A stretch of 64,000 bases of DNA from Variovorax paradoxus (GCF_030815975.1 NZ_JAUSXL010000002.1:2108001-2172000); one strand, 5' to 3'. Shown: positions 35,963-44,967, counted from the first letter of the stretch. Notes: generated from the sequence alone by a model not told the origin. Numbers and translations: made by a program.

Positions 35963-37489
35963 ATGAAAAAACTGCTTGTTTCTCTCGCGCTCGGCCTGAG
36001 CCTGCTCGCCGCAGGCACGGCGAGCTTCGCCCAGGCGCCTGCTGCCACGCCCGAAGCGCCGGCGGCATCGGCGCCCGCAGCCGCCGCACCGGCACCCGCT
36101 GCCGCCGCTCCTGCTGCTGCAGCTGCTGCCGAAGCAGCGCCCGCCGCGGCTCCTGCCGCTCCCTCTTTCAACAAGGGTGACACCAGCTGGATGATGCTGT
36201 CCACGCTGCTCGTCATCATGATGACCATCCCCGGCCTGGCCCTGTTCTACGGCGGCCTGGTGCGCAGCAAGAACATGCTGTCGGTGCTGATGCAGGTGAT
36301 GGTCACCTTCTCGATGATCGTGGTGCTGTGGCTCATCTATGGCTACAGCCTCGCGTTCACCGAGGGGAACGCCTTCTTCGGCGGATTCGACCGGCTCTTC
36401 ATGAAGGGGATCTTCGATCCGGCCACCGGCGTGTTCGCGCCCGGCGCCACCTTCAGCAAGGGCGTCTACATCCCCGAGCTGCTGTTCGCCGCCTTCCAGG
36501 CCACCTTCGCCGGCATCACCTGCTGCCTGATCGTGGGTGCCTTCGCGGAGCGCGCCAAGTTCTCGGCCGTGCTGCTGTTCATGGTGATCTGGTTCACCTT
36601 CAGCTATGCGCCGCTCGCGCACATGGTCTGGTTCTGGATGGGCCCTGATGCCTATGCCAGCAAGGACGTGGTCGACGCCATGAATGGCAAGGCTGGCCTG
36701 ATCTGGCAATGGGGCGCGCTCGACTTCGCAGGCGGCACCGTGGTGCACATCAACGCCGCCGTTGCGGGCCTGGTGGGCGCCTACGTGATCGGCAAGCGCG
36801 TCGGCTACGGCAAGGAATCCTTCACGCCGCACTCGCTCACGCTCACCATGGTCGGCGCTTCGCTGCTGTGGGTCGGCTGGTTCGGCTTCAACGCAGGTTC
36901 GGCCCTCGAAGCCGGCACCAGCGCCGTGCTTGCCTTCATGAACACCTTCTCGGCCACCGCCGCGGCCGTGCTCGCATGGTGCATCGGTGAAGCGCTGATG
37001 CGCGGCAAGGCCTCCATGCTGGGCGCCGCTTCGGGCGCTGTTGCAGGCCTCGTGGCCATCACCCCCGCCGCCGGCAACGTCGGCCTGATGGGCGCGATCA
37101 TCATCGGCTTCGTCGCCGGCTTCGCCTGCCTCTGGGGCGTCAACGGCCTCAAGAAGATGCTCGGCGCGGACGACTCGCTCGACGTGTTCGGCGTGCACGG
37201 TGTCGGCGGTATCGTCGGCGCGCTGCTCACCGGCGTGTTCAACACCCAGGCACTCGGCGGCCCCGGCCTCGTGGGCGACTGGGTCACGGCCAGCGTGGTG
37301 TCCAACGGCATCGGCGCCCAGGTCTGGATCCAGCTCAAGGGCGTGCTGCTGACCATCGTGTGGTCGGGCGTGGTGGCGTTCATTGCCTTCAAGATCGCCG
37401 ACCTCACCATCGGCCTGCGTGTGTCGGAAGAAGAAGAGCGCGAAGGCCTCGACATCTCCGCGCACGGCGAGACCGCATATAACAGGTAA
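35963..37489 (+). CDS. amtB: Ammonium transporter AmtB
   Basis: The 508-residue protein has a cleavable signal peptide ending TASFAQ. An unusual spacer of about 45 residues rich in Ala and Pro follows, and then the 11-helix Amt channel (SWMMLSTLLVIMMTIPGLAL, FYGGLVRSKNMLSVLMQ). Family signatures DFAGGTVVHINAAVAGLVGA and VFGVHGVGGIVGALLTG carry the paired pore histidines. It imports ammonium across the inner membrane and is gated by GlnK. The Ala/Pro spacer is longer than in E. coli AmtB. Probably co-transcribed with glnK. Confidence 0.95.
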   Translation: MKKLLVSLALGLSLLAAGTASFAQAPAATPEAPAASAPAAAAPAPAAAAPAAAAAAEAAPAAAPAAPSFNKGDTSWMMLSTLLVIMMTIPGLALFYGGLVRSKNMLSVLMQVMVTFSMIVVLWLIYGYSLAFTEGNAFFGGFDRLFMKGIFDPATGVFAPGATFSKGVYIPELLFAAFQATFAGITCCLIVGAFAERAKFSAVLLFMVIWFTFSYAPLAHMVWFWMGPDAYASKDVVDAMNGKAGLIWQWGALDFAGGTVVHINAAVAGLVGAYVIGKRVGYGKESFTPHSLTLTMVGASLLWVGWFGFNAGSALEAGTSAVLAFMNTFSATAAAVLAWCIGEALMRGKASMLGAASGAVAGLVAITPAAGNVGLMGAIIIGFVAGFACLWGVNGLKKMLGADDSLDVFGVHGVGGIVGALLTGVFNTQALGGPGLVGDWVTASVVSNGIGAQVWIQLKGVLLTIVWSGVVAFIAFKIADLTIGLRVSEEEEREGLDISAHGETAYNR

Positions 37490-37506
37490 CCCCCAAGCAA
37501 TAGGTA

Positions 37507-37604
37507 ACCCCCCAGTCTTCGCGCACTTCGTGTCGCTACGCCAACCCCCCTGCTGGGGGCAACACCAGCGGCCCGGCAAAGCCGGTTCCGCGGTGTTTCA
37601 CGAA
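37507..37604. repeat. Dispersed repeat, copy 1 of an inverted pair
   Basis: From CGCGCACTTCGTGTCGCT through a CCCCC-TGCT-GGGGG hairpin to GCCCGGCAAAGCCGGTTCC and GTGTTTCACGAA, this segment matches the reverse complement of 45874-45971 with a few substitutions. It also contains the inner hairpin CCGGC-AAA-GCCGG. It fills most of the gap behind amtB. Just upstream, AGGTAACCCCC occurs twice (37484 and 37502), the first copy containing the amtB stop. Confidence 0.85.
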
Positions 37605-37678
37605 GAAGGCATATGGCGCGCAGGCTGGTTATAAAAAAACCAGGAACTCTTTTTCAGCGAGGTCTCCTTTGGATGTTC

Positions 37679-37716
37679 AGCCCGCGAGCGCTTCGGCGTC
37701 AGCGGGCTTTTTTTTT
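37679..37716 (+). terminator. Rho-independent terminator downstream of amtB
   Basis: The stem AGCCCGC/GCGGGCT (37679-37685 and 37702-37708) is followed by a run of nine T residues (37708-37716). This is the standard intrinsic terminator form and the only good candidate to end the porin-glnK-amtB transcript. A smaller hairpin, CTGGTT/AACCAG, lies at 37625-37643. Confidence 0.85.
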
Positions 37717-37768
37717 GCCTGTGTTTTTCCTCTGGAGCGGCGATGTCCGCGCATGCACAATTCCGGGC

Positions 37769-38702
37769 ATGTGGACCTCCATCGACAACAGCCTCTGCGA
37801 GCTCGGCGAATCGCCGTTCTGGCATCCGCGGGAACGCGCCCTGTACTGGCTCGACATTCCGGGCCGCGCGGTGCTGCGCACGCGCGGCGACATCGGCTCG
37901 CCATCCGCCAAGGTCGAGCGATGGGCCTTGTCCACCGAGCCCGGCTGCATGGCGCCGGCGCGCAGCGGCGGCCTCGTGATCGCGCTGCGCGACGGCATCT
38001 ACCGGGCGCGCGAGTGGGGCGGCGAGCTCGTCGCAATCGCGCACGTGGAACACGACGTGCGCACCATGCGCTTCAACGACGGCAAGTGCGATGCGCTCGG
38101 CCGCTTCTGGAGCGGTTCGATCAACGAGGCGAAGGACCGCGCCAACGCCGCGCTGTATTGCCTCGATGCGCGCCCCGGCACCGGGGTGGCGCCGGTCCTC
38201 ACGCAAATGGCCAACCAGGTGACGACGGCCAACGGGCTCGCGTTCTCGCCCGATGCGCGCACCCTTTATTGGGCCGACACGCCCGCGCACCAGGTGCGCG
38301 CCTGGGACTGGGACGCCGAGGCCAACGCGCTCTCGCAGCCCCGAGTGTTCCGCCAGTTCGACGCCAAGCCCGAAGGCTGGACTCCCGATTCGACCATGCG
38401 CTACGAAGGCCGCCCCGACGGCGCCACGGTCGATGCGCAAGGCCACTACTGGGTTGCGATGTTCGAAGGCGCGCAGCTGCTGCGCCTCGCGGCCTTCGGG
38501 CGAGATCGTGGCCGCGGTTCCCGTTCCGGTCCAATGCCCGACCATGCCCTGCTTCGGCGGCGACGACCTGAAGACGCTCTTCGTCACCACCGCGCGCAAG
38601 GGCCGGCCCGCTGCCGAGATCGAGCGGCTGCCGGCATCGGGGACGGTGATCTCGATGCGTGTCGAGACGCCTGGGTTGCCTGTCAACTTCTTCGAGGACT
38701 AG
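37769..38702 (+). pseudogene. SMP-30/gluconolactonase-family gene with a single-base frameshift
   Basis: The gene starts MWTSIDNSLCELGESPFWHP, with the metal-binding Glu of the six-bladed SMP-30/gluconolactonase fold. It keeps the other ligands in TTANGLAFSPDARTLYWADT and DGATVDAQGHYWVAM. At about 38490-38497 the frame changes: CTCGCGGCCTTCGGG needs one G fewer to read LAPSGEIVAAVPVPV. The downstream frame then continues PCFGGDDLKTLFVTTARKG to FFED and a stop at 38700-38702. So the gene is complete apart from one inserted base. It is either a real pseudogene or an assembly error in a GC run. An intact product would hydrolyse sugar lactones. Confidence 0.85.
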
Positions 38703-38728
38703 GGTGTCGACTCAATGCGTTGTGTTCG

Positions 38729-39010
38729 GCGTGCTGTGTTCAGGGCGCGCTCCCGCCGACGGGGTGCCTTGCTCCGCGAATGTCCCCCGGCCTTCGGCCT
38801 CCTCCTTGATTTCGCTGCGCAAGGCACCCCATCAGCGGGATCGTTATGCGGAGCGGTCGTTGATCAGCGATACACCAGCAGCGTGCCCAGGTGCACAGGG
38901 CATCGGGTGCTCCCCGCAGCGAAATAAAGGAGGAGCCGAAGGCGGGGGACATTCGCGGAGGGGAGTACCCGGTGGCCTGTGCACGCGCCCTGAACAGCAG
39001 CGCCAAGAAC
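38729..39010. repeat. Composite 280-bp inverted-repeat element, copy 1
   Basis: The element has two halves in inverted orientation around a spacer of about 75 bp. The left half (about 38760-38832) runs from GGGGTGCCTTGC to GCAAGGCACCCC, so it has its own terminal inverted repeat. The right half (about 38904-38972) is largely the reverse complement of the left: both share CCGCGAATGTCCCCC and TTTCGCTGCG. Outer arms CAGGGCGCG/CGCGCCCTG (38741 and 38983) close the structure. The entire element recurs inverted at 57629-57908. It ends just upstream of the LysR gene start. No open frame in it looks like a protein. Confidence 0.9.
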
Positions 39011-39031
39011 AAAGGGCCTGAGGGTAAAGAC

Positions 39032-39913
39032 ATGACCCTACAGCACATCCCGCCCATCCAGTGCCTGCTGACCTTCGAAGCCGTGGCACGGCTGCGGCAC
39101 GCGGGCCGCGCGGCCGACGAGCTGTGCGTCACCGCCAGCGCCGTGAGCCACCGCATCCGCCAGCTCGAGGCGCACGTGGGCTTCAAGCTCTTCGGCCGCG
39201 GCGACTTCAGCCTCACGGCCGACGGCGCGGCCTACCTCGCGAACGTGCGCACCGGCCTCGCGGCGCTGCAGGCCACGCCGCTCGGCAACGCGGCGCCGCG
39301 CGCCACGCGCCTGCGCATCGCCGTCACGCCCACCTTCAGCCGCGTGTTCCTGATGCCCCGGCTCGAGCTGTTCCGAAACATTTATCCCGACATCGAACTG
39401 GTGCTGCAGGTGTCCATTCCGCTGCTCGATGTGACGGCCGAGCAGGCCGACCTCGAGGTGCGCTACGGCAGCGGCGCCTATGCCGACTGCGAACACCGGC
39501 TGCTGCTCGAGGAAGAGGTGCTGCCCGCCTGCAGCCCGAGCTATCTCAACGAGTTCGGCCCGTTCGACGGCTTCCGCACCGCGGCCGAGATTGCGAGCGC
39601 CCGGCTGATCCGCAGCCCGCTCGAGCCCTGGGGTACCTGGTTCGCAAGCTGCGGAATCGACCAGCCCGAGCCGCATGTGGGCTCCCAGTTCAACGACCTG
39701 GGCCTGGTCTACGACGCGGCCGCGAGCGGCTTCGGCGTGGCGCTGGTGCGCCAGAAGATGGGCGCCGCCTGGTTCGAATCGGGTCGGCTGGTGCCGCTGT
39801 CCGACCGGCCCGTGCCGTCGCCGCACCGCCACACCATCTGCTGGCAGCCCGGCACGCTCGATCGCTGGGAATGCGCGGCCTTTGCCGACTGGCTCGCGCA
39901 GAGCATGAAATGA
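39032..39913 (+). CDS. LysR-family regulator, GcvA-like, next to glcDEF
   Basis: The 293-residue protein has an N-terminal winged helix-turn-helix (about residues 6-65: LLTFEAVARLRHAGRAADEL, ASAVSHRIRQLEAHVGFKLF) and a LysR effector domain from about residue 90 (LRIAVTPTFSRVFLMPRLEL). Its layout is closest to the GcvA-like branch. It is transcribed towards glcD, 124 bp away, and is the likely regulator of glycolate oxidation; the effector is not known. The ATG at 39032 follows GAGGG. An upstream in-frame extension to 38891 lies inside the dispersed repeat and is rejected. The first helix is unusual in reading RHAGRAA where most homologues have a Ser/Thr-rich turn. Confidence 0.9.
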   Translation: MTLQHIPPIQCLLTFEAVARLRHAGRAADELCVTASAVSHRIRQLEAHVGFKLFGRGDFSLTADGAAYLANVRTGLAALQATPLGNAAPRATRLRIAVTPTFSRVFLMPRLELFRNIYPDIELVLQVSIPLLDVTAEQADLEVRYGSGAYADCEHRLLLEEEVLPACSPSYLNEFGPFDGFRTAAEIASARLIRSPLEPWGTWFASCGIDQPEPHVGSQFNDLGLVYDAAASGFGVALVRQKMGAAWFESGRLVPLSDRPVPSPHRHTICWQPGTLDRWECAAFADWLAQSMK

Positions 39914-39919
39914 ACGCGG

Positions 39920-39937
39920 GCTCGGCCTGAGCCGAGC
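39920..39937 (+). terminator. Hairpin after the LysR gene
   Basis: A perfect 7-bp stem GCTCGGC/GCCGAGC with a CTGA loop begins seven bases after the LysR stop. There is no U-tract, so it is at best a weak terminator separating the regulator from glcDEF. Confidence 0.4.
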
Positions 39938-40037
39938 GCGCGGACGGCCGGCAAAATTCCCTCAAGCCCGGCGCGAAAAAGCTTCAACCCGGCGCCGCCC
40001 CATTTGCGTAGAGTGCGAGGCACCACGAGACACACCC

Positions 40038-41540
40038 ATGAACGCGCCGCTCACCGCCGTCCAGCACGATTCGCTGCAGAAAACCGACCGCCAGTCGCAG
40101 ATCGTGCACGCCCTGCAGGCCCACCTGCCGGCGCACGCGCTCATCTGGCACGCCGAGGACACCACGCCCTACGAGTGCGATGGCCTCACCGCCTACCGGC
40201 AGCGGCCGCTGGTGGTGGCGCTGCCCGAAACCGAGGCGCAGGTGGCGGCCGTGCTCAAGACCTGCCACCAGCTCGGCGTGCCCGTGGTGGCGCGCGGTGC
40301 GGGCACCGGGCTCTCGGGCGGCGCCATGCCGCATGCGCTGGGCGTGACGCTGTCGCTCGCCAAGTTCAACCGCATCCTGAAGATCGACCCGGTGAGCCGC
40401 ACGGCCGTGGTGCAGTGCGGCGTGCGCAACCTCGCCATCAGCGAAGCCGCCGCGCCCTTCAACCTGTATTACGCGCCCGATCCGTCGAGCCAGATCGCCT
40501 GCACCATCGGCGGCAACGTGGCCGAGAACTCGGGCGGCGTGCACTGCCTCAAGTACGGCCTCACGCTGCACAACGTGCTGCGCGTGCGCGGCTTCACGGC
40601 CGAAGGCGCTTTCGTCGAGTTCGGCGGCGAGGCGCTCGACGCGCCGGGCCTGGACCTGCTCGCGCTGGTCATCGGCAGCGAAGGCATGCTCGCCGTGACC
40701 ACCGAGGTCACCGTCAAGCTGGTGCCTAAGCCGCAGCTCGCGCGCTGCATCATGGCCAGCTTCGATGACGTGCGCAAAGCCGGCGATGCGGTGGCCGCGG
40801 TGATTGCGGCCGGCATCATTCCCGCGGGGCTCGAGATGATGGACAAGCCCATGACCGCCGCCGTCGAAGACTTCGTGCATGCAGGCTACGACCTCGATGC
40901 GGCCGCGATCCTGCTGTGCGAATCCGACGGCACCGCCGAAGAGGTGGAAGAGGAAATCGACCGCATGACGGCCGTGCTGCGCTCCTCCGGCGCCACCGCC
41001 ATTGCGGTCAGCACCAGCGAAGACGAACGCATGAAGTTCTGGAGCGGCCGCAAGAACGCGTTCCCCGCGTCGGGCCGCATCAGCCCCGACTACATGTGTC
41101 TGGACTCCACCATTCCGCGCAAGCGGCTGGCCGACATCCTGCTGGCCATCCAGGAGATGGAGAAGAAATACAAGCTGCGCTGCTGCAACGTGTTCCACGC
41201 GGGCGACGGCAACCTGCATCCGCTGGTGCTGTTCGATGCCAACGACCCCGACGAGCTGCACCGCTGCGAGCTCTTCGGTGCCGACATCCTCGAGACTAGC
41301 GTGGCCATGGGCGGCACCGTATCGGGCGAGCATGGCGTGGGCGTGGAAAAGCTCAACAGCATGTGCGTGCAGTTCACCGCGGCCGAGAACGAGCAGATGT
41401 TCGGCGTCAAGCGGGCCTTCGATCCGGCCGGCCTGCTGAATCCCGGCAAGGTGATTCCCACGTTGCAGCGCTGCGCCGAATACGGCAAGCAGGTGGTGCG
41501 CGGCGGCCGGCTGCCGCATCCCGACCTGCCGCGCTTCTGA
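40038..41540 (+). CDS. glcD: Glycolate oxidase FAD-binding subunit GlcD
   Basis: The 500-residue flavoprotein has a PCMH-type FAD domain (about 55-235: VVARGAGTGLSGGAMPHALG, IGGNVAENSGGVHCLKYG). A FAD-oxidase C-terminal domain follows with NVFHAGDGNLHPLVLFD and SGEHGVGVEKL. GlcD oxidises glycolate, and in many bacteria D-lactate, passing electrons through GlcF to the quinone pool. The gene leads glcD-glcE-glcF. The ATG at 40038 has no strong Shine-Dalgarno; CACGAGACAC precedes it. Confidence 0.93.
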   Translation: MNAPLTAVQHDSLQKTDRQSQIVHALQAHLPAHALIWHAEDTTPYECDGLTAYRQRPLVVALPETEAQVAAVLKTCHQLGVPVVARGAGTGLSGGAMPHALGVTLSLAKFNRILKIDPVSRTAVVQCGVRNLAISEAAAPFNLYYAPDPSSQIACTIGGNVAENSGGVHCLKYGLTLHNVLRVRGFTAEGAFVEFGGEALDAPGLDLLALVIGSEGMLAVTTEVTVKLVPKPQLARCIMASFDDVRKAGDAVAAVIAAGIIPAGLEMMDKPMTAAVEDFVHAGYDLDAAAILLCESDGTAEEVEEEIDRMTAVLRSSGATAIAVSTSEDERMKFWSGRKNAFPASGRISPDYMCLDSTIPRKRLADILLAIQEMEKKYKLRCCNVFHAGDGNLHPLVLFDANDPDELHRCELFGADILETSVAMGGTVSGEHGVGVEKLNSMCVQFTAAENEQMFGVKRAFDPAGLLNPGKVIPTLQRCAEYGKQVVRGGRLPHPDLPRF

Positions 41541-41559
41541 GCAAATAAAAAGAGACGAC

Positions 41560-42669
41560 ATGGATCCAGCCCTCAGCCAGATTGCCGAACGCATCCGCGC
41601 CGCGGCCGCCGACGCCACACCGCTTCGCATCCGCGGCGGCGGCACCAAGGACTTTCATGGCGAGACGCCGCAGGGCGACATCCTGAGCACCACCGCGCTC
41701 ACCGGCATCACGAGCTACGAACCCAGCGAACTGGTGGTCACCGTACGCGGCGGCACGCCGCTCGCCGAGCTCGAGGCCGTGCTGGCCGAGATGGGACAGT
41801 GCCTGCCGTTCGAGCCGCCGCACTTCGGCCCCGGCACCACCGTCGGCGGCATGGTCGCGGCGGGGCTCAGCGGCCCGGCGCGCGCCAGCGTCGGCGCGGT
41901 GCGCGACTACGTGCTGGGCGCCACGCTCGTCAACGGCCGCGGCGAAGTGCTGAGCTTCGGCGGCCAGGTCATGAAGAACGTGGCCGGCTACGACGTCTCG
42001 CGCGTGCTCGCGGGTTCGCTCGGCACGCTGGGCGTGATTGCCGAAGTGAGCCTCAAGGTGCTGCCCGTCGCGCCGGCCGAGGCCACGCTCGAATTCACCT
42101 GCACCCAGGCCGATGCACTGCGCCTGCTCAACGAATGGGGCGGCCGGCCGCTGCCGCTGAATGCGAGCTGCTGGTTCGAACAGGCGGGCGCCGGCATCCT
42201 GCAGCTGCGCCTGCGCGGCGCGGTCGCGGCGGTGGAAGCCGCCTGCGCGCACCTGGGCGGCAAGCGCAGGGACAACGCGGCCGCCGCGGCGGAATGGCAG
42301 GCGCTGCGCGACCAGCAACTGCCATGGTTCGATACCGCCAGCGGCCCGCACGCGCTGTGGCGCCTGTCGCTGCCGCAGACTGCATCGGTGCTCGCGTGGG
42401 GCGATGGCGACGCGCCGCTGGTCGAATGGCATGGCGGGCAGCGCTGGTACAAGGCGCCGCCCGCGCAGGCCGCGCGCATCCGCGAAGCCGCGCGTGCGGC
42501 GGGCGGACACGCCACGCTGTTCAGGATGCCCGGCTCCGACGCCGCTGGCGCCGACGTCTCGCGCTTCGACGCATTGAGCCCCCCCGTGGCCCGCATCCAC
42601 CACGCACTGATGCACGAGTTCGATCCGCACCGCATCTTCGATCGCGCGCGTCTGTTCGCCGACGCCTAG
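41560..42669 (+). CDS. glcE: Glycolate oxidase FAD-binding subunit GlcE
   Basis: The 369-residue protein resembles a shortened GlcD. It has the FAD-domain motifs LRIRGGGTKDFHG, GMVAAGLSGPARASVGAVRD and GQVMKNVAGYDVSRVLAGSL, then a reduced C-terminal domain ending HEFDPHRIFDRARLF. GlcE is the second flavin-binding subunit of glycolate oxidase. It follows glcD after 19 bp and precedes glcF by 26 bp, so all three are one transcript. Confidence 0.93.
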   Translation: MDPALSQIAERIRAAAADATPLRIRGGGTKDFHGETPQGDILSTTALTGITSYEPSELVVTVRGGTPLAELEAVLAEMGQCLPFEPPHFGPGTTVGGMVAAGLSGPARASVGAVRDYVLGATLVNGRGEVLSFGGQVMKNVAGYDVSRVLAGSLGTLGVIAEVSLKVLPVAPAEATLEFTCTQADALRLLNEWGGRPLPLNASCWFEQAGAGILQLRLRGAVAAVEAACAHLGGKRRDNAAAAAEWQALRDQQLPWFDTASGPHALWRLSLPQTASVLAWGDGDAPLVEWHGGQRWYKAPPAQAARIREAARAAGGHATLFRMPGSDAAGADVSRFDALSPPVARIHHALMHEFDPHRIFDRARLFADA

Positions 42670-42695
42670 AAAAAAGAAAATCGAGACCCCCCGCG

Positions 42696-43928
42696 ATGCA
42701 AACCGAACTCGCCCCTGAATTCCGCGGCACCGACGAAGGCCGCGAAGCCGAAGCCATCCTGCGCAAGTGCGTGCACTGCGGCTTCTGCACCGCCACCTGC
42801 CCCACCTACCAGCTGCTCGGCGACGAACTCGACGGCCCGCGCGGCCGCATCTACCTGATCAAGCAGGTGCTCGAAGGCAAGGCCCCCACGCGCAGCACGC
42901 AGCTGCACCTGGACCGCTGCCTGACCTGCCGCAACTGCGAGAGCACCTGCCCAAGCGGCGTGCAGTACGGCCACCTGGTCGACATCGGCCGCAGGATCGT
43001 CGACGAGAAAGTGCCGCGCCCCGCCATGGAATCGGCCGCCCGCTGGCTGCTGAAGGAAGGGCTGCCGTCGCCGCTCTTCGCCCCCGCGATGAAGCTCGGC
43101 CAGTCGGTGCGCGGCTTGCTGCCCGATGCGCTCAAGGCCAAGGTGCCCGCGAAGCAGGAGGCCGGCGCCTGGCCCACTGCCACGCATGCGCGCAAGGTGC
43201 TGATGCTCGCGGGCTGCGTGCAGCCGGCGATGATGCCCAACATCAACAGCGCCACCGCGCGCGTGCTCGATGCGGCCGGCATCCAGGCCGTGATCGCGCC
43301 CGAGGCCGGCTGCTGCGGCGCCGTGAAATTCCACCTCAACGACCAGGAGGGCGGCAAGGCGCAGATGCGCGCCAACATCGACGCCTGGTGGCCGATGGTC
43401 GAACGGAACGAGGTCGAAGCCATCGTGATGAACGCCTCGGGCTGCGGTGTCACCGTGCGCGAATACGGTCACATCCTGCAGCACGACGCGGCCTACGCCG
43501 CCAAGGCCGCGCGCATCAGCGAGCTGACGCGCGACCTGAGCGAGCTGCTGCCCGACTTGGTGCCTGCGCTGAAGGCCCGCGTGCACGCGCCGCAGGGCGT
43601 GGTCGCCTATCACCCGCCCTGTACGCTGCAGCACGGCCAGAAGCTGCGCGGCGGCGTCGAAACGCATTTGCGCGCGCTCGGCTTCGACGTGCGGGTGGCT
43701 CTGAACGAATCGCACCTGTGCTGCGGCTCGGCCGGCACCTACTCGGTGCTGCAGCCCGAACTGGCCTACCCGCTGCGCGACCGCAAGTTGGAGCATCTGA
43801 AGCAACTGCAGCCGAGCGTCATCGCCTCGGCCAACATCGGCTGCATCACGCACCTGCAAAGCGGCAGCCACGAGACGCCCGTGCGGCACTGGGTGGAACT
43901 GCTGGACGCGGCGCTGTCGGCGGCCTGA
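42696..43928 (+). CDS. glcF: Glycolate oxidase iron-sulfur subunit GlcF
   Basis: The 410-residue protein carries two [4Fe-4S] motifs of the CxxCxxCxxxCP type: CVHCGFCTATCP from Cys25 and CLTCRNCESTCP from Cys75. Two CCG-type repeats follow (AGCCGAVKFH near 205, LCCGSAGTYS near 341), as in GlcF and heterodisulfide-reductase-like subunits. It relays electrons from GlcD/GlcE to the membrane. The ATG at 42696 is chosen because the conserved Fe-S region starts close behind; the longer upstream frame overlaps glcE. Confidence 0.94.
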   Translation: MQTELAPEFRGTDEGREAEAILRKCVHCGFCTATCPTYQLLGDELDGPRGRIYLIKQVLEGKAPTRSTQLHLDRCLTCRNCESTCPSGVQYGHLVDIGRRIVDEKVPRPAMESAARWLLKEGLPSPLFAPAMKLGQSVRGLLPDALKAKVPAKQEAGAWPTATHARKVLMLAGCVQPAMMPNINSATARVLDAAGIQAVIAPEAGCCGAVKFHLNDQEGGKAQMRANIDAWWPMVERNEVEAIVMNASGCGVTVREYGHILQHDAAYAAKAARISELTRDLSELLPDLVPALKARVHAPQGVVAYHPPCTLQHGQKLRGGVETHLRALGFDVRVALNESHLCCGSAGTYSVLQPELAYPLRDRKLEHLKQLQPSVIASANIGCITHLQSGSHETPVRHWVELLDAALSAA

Positions 43929-44019
43929 TCGCGCACACCGAAGAGCGCCCTGGTCCGACTCGCGCGCAAGCGCGGCGAGCCGCATCATGGCGGCACCGAA
44001 TTTCCAAGGAGCAAGCCTC

Positions 44020-44454
44020 ATGTCTTCTTCTGTTCAAGCGTTCATCCTGCCGAAGAACCTGTGGCGCGCCTTGCTGGCGCTGGCATGCGCAGCCGGCGCC
44101 GCAGGTGTGCAGGCCCAGTCGGCCATGCCGCAATGGAAGGGCGAGGGCGCGGTGCGCTATGTTTGCGGCGGCATCGGCTCGGACGAATCGACTGCAATGC
44201 GCGCGGCCATGAAAGAGCATCCGCTGGCGCTGCTTTTCGCGCGCTCCGATGGCGCCTACCTGGCGGATGTCCAGGTCGACATCAAGGGCGCCGACGGCGC
44301 GCCTTCGCTGGCATTGCGCGCCAGCGGGCCGGTCTGCCTGATCGATCTGCCGGCGGGCCGCTACACCATCGACGCCGCCATGGCTGGAGCCACTGCCAAG
44401 AGCCAGACGGTGACGGTAGGCGGCGGCTCGAAGACGGCCGATTTCAGGTTCTGA
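44020..44454 (+). CDS. Small secreted protein, function unknown
   Basis: The 144-residue protein has a signal peptide (hydrophobic LWRALLALACAAGAAGVQA) and a compact beta-rich domain. That domain contains RYVCGGIGSDE and a second Cys in GPVCLIDLPAGRYTID; the latter segment resembles carboxypeptidase-regulatory-like or PEGA-type beta sandwiches. The two cysteines could form a disulfide. The ATG at 44020 follows AAGGAG. It lies 91 bp after glcF and converges on the peroxidase gene. I do not recognise a named family. Confidence 0.7.
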   Translation: MSSSVQAFILPKNLWRALLALACAAGAAGVQAQSAMPQWKGEGAVRYVCGGIGSDESTAMRAAMKEHPLALLFARSDGAYLADVQVDIKGADGAPSLALRASGPVCLIDLPAGRYTIDAAMAGATAKSQTVTVGGGSKTADFRF

Positions 44455-44465
44455 CCGGGCCTTGA

Positions 44466-44954
44466 TCAGCCCGCCGCCAGCGCCGCCTCGATGTCGCGCG
44501 CGATCGAGGCCGGCGTGTCGAGCGGCGCATAGCGCTTGAGTACCCGCCCGTCGCGCCCGACCAGGAACTTGGTGAAGTTCCACTTGATGGCCGTGCTGCC
44601 CAGCAGGCCTGGCTTTTCCTTGGTGAGCCACTGGTAGAGCGGCGCGGCGTTGCTGCCGTTGACGTCGATCTTTTCCATCATCGGAAAACTCACGCCGTAG
44701 TTGGTGGTGCAGAAGGCGCCGATTTCCTCGTTGGTGCCCGGGTCTTGCGAGCCGAACTGGTTCGACGGAAAGCCCAGCACCACCAGCCCCTGGCCGCCGT
44801 ACTTTTCGTGCAGCTCCTCGAGCCCGGCGAACTGCGGCGTGAAGCCGCATTGGCTGGCCGTGTTGACGATCAGCAGCACCTTGCCGCGGAAGGCCGAGAG
44901 CTTCACGTTCTGGCCGTCGATCCGGTTGGCTTCGAAGTCGTAGATGCTGGTCAT
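44466..44954 (-). CDS. Glutathione/thioredoxin peroxidase (BsaA/BtuE type)
   Basis: The 162-residue protein has the GPx fold with peroxidatic Cys in VNTASQCGFTPQF, the Gln of the catalytic tetrad in FPSNQFGSQDPG and the Trp/Asn in IKWNFTKFLV. The Cys form with a short chain suggests it uses thioredoxin or glutathione to reduce hydroperoxides in the cytoplasm. The ATG at 44954 opens the conserved MTSIYDFEAN; an upstream extension to 45017 overlaps the EamA gene and has no family match. Confidence 0.93.
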   Translation of the reverse strand: MTSIYDFEANRIDGQNVKLSAFRGKVLLIVNTASQCGFTPQFAGLEELHEKYGGQGLVVLGFPSNQFGSQDPGTNEEIGAFCTTNYGVSFPMMEKIDVNGSNAAPLYQWLTKEKPGLLGSTAIKWNFTKFLVGRDGRVLKRYAPLDTPASIARDIEAALAAG

Positions 44955-44967
44955 CGCAGTGCCTTGC

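Noticed and set aside
38891..39031. N-terminal extension of the LysR protein
   Set aside because: The extension is encoded by the dispersed composite repeat and has no LysR similarity; the ATG at 39032 has a ribosome-binding site.
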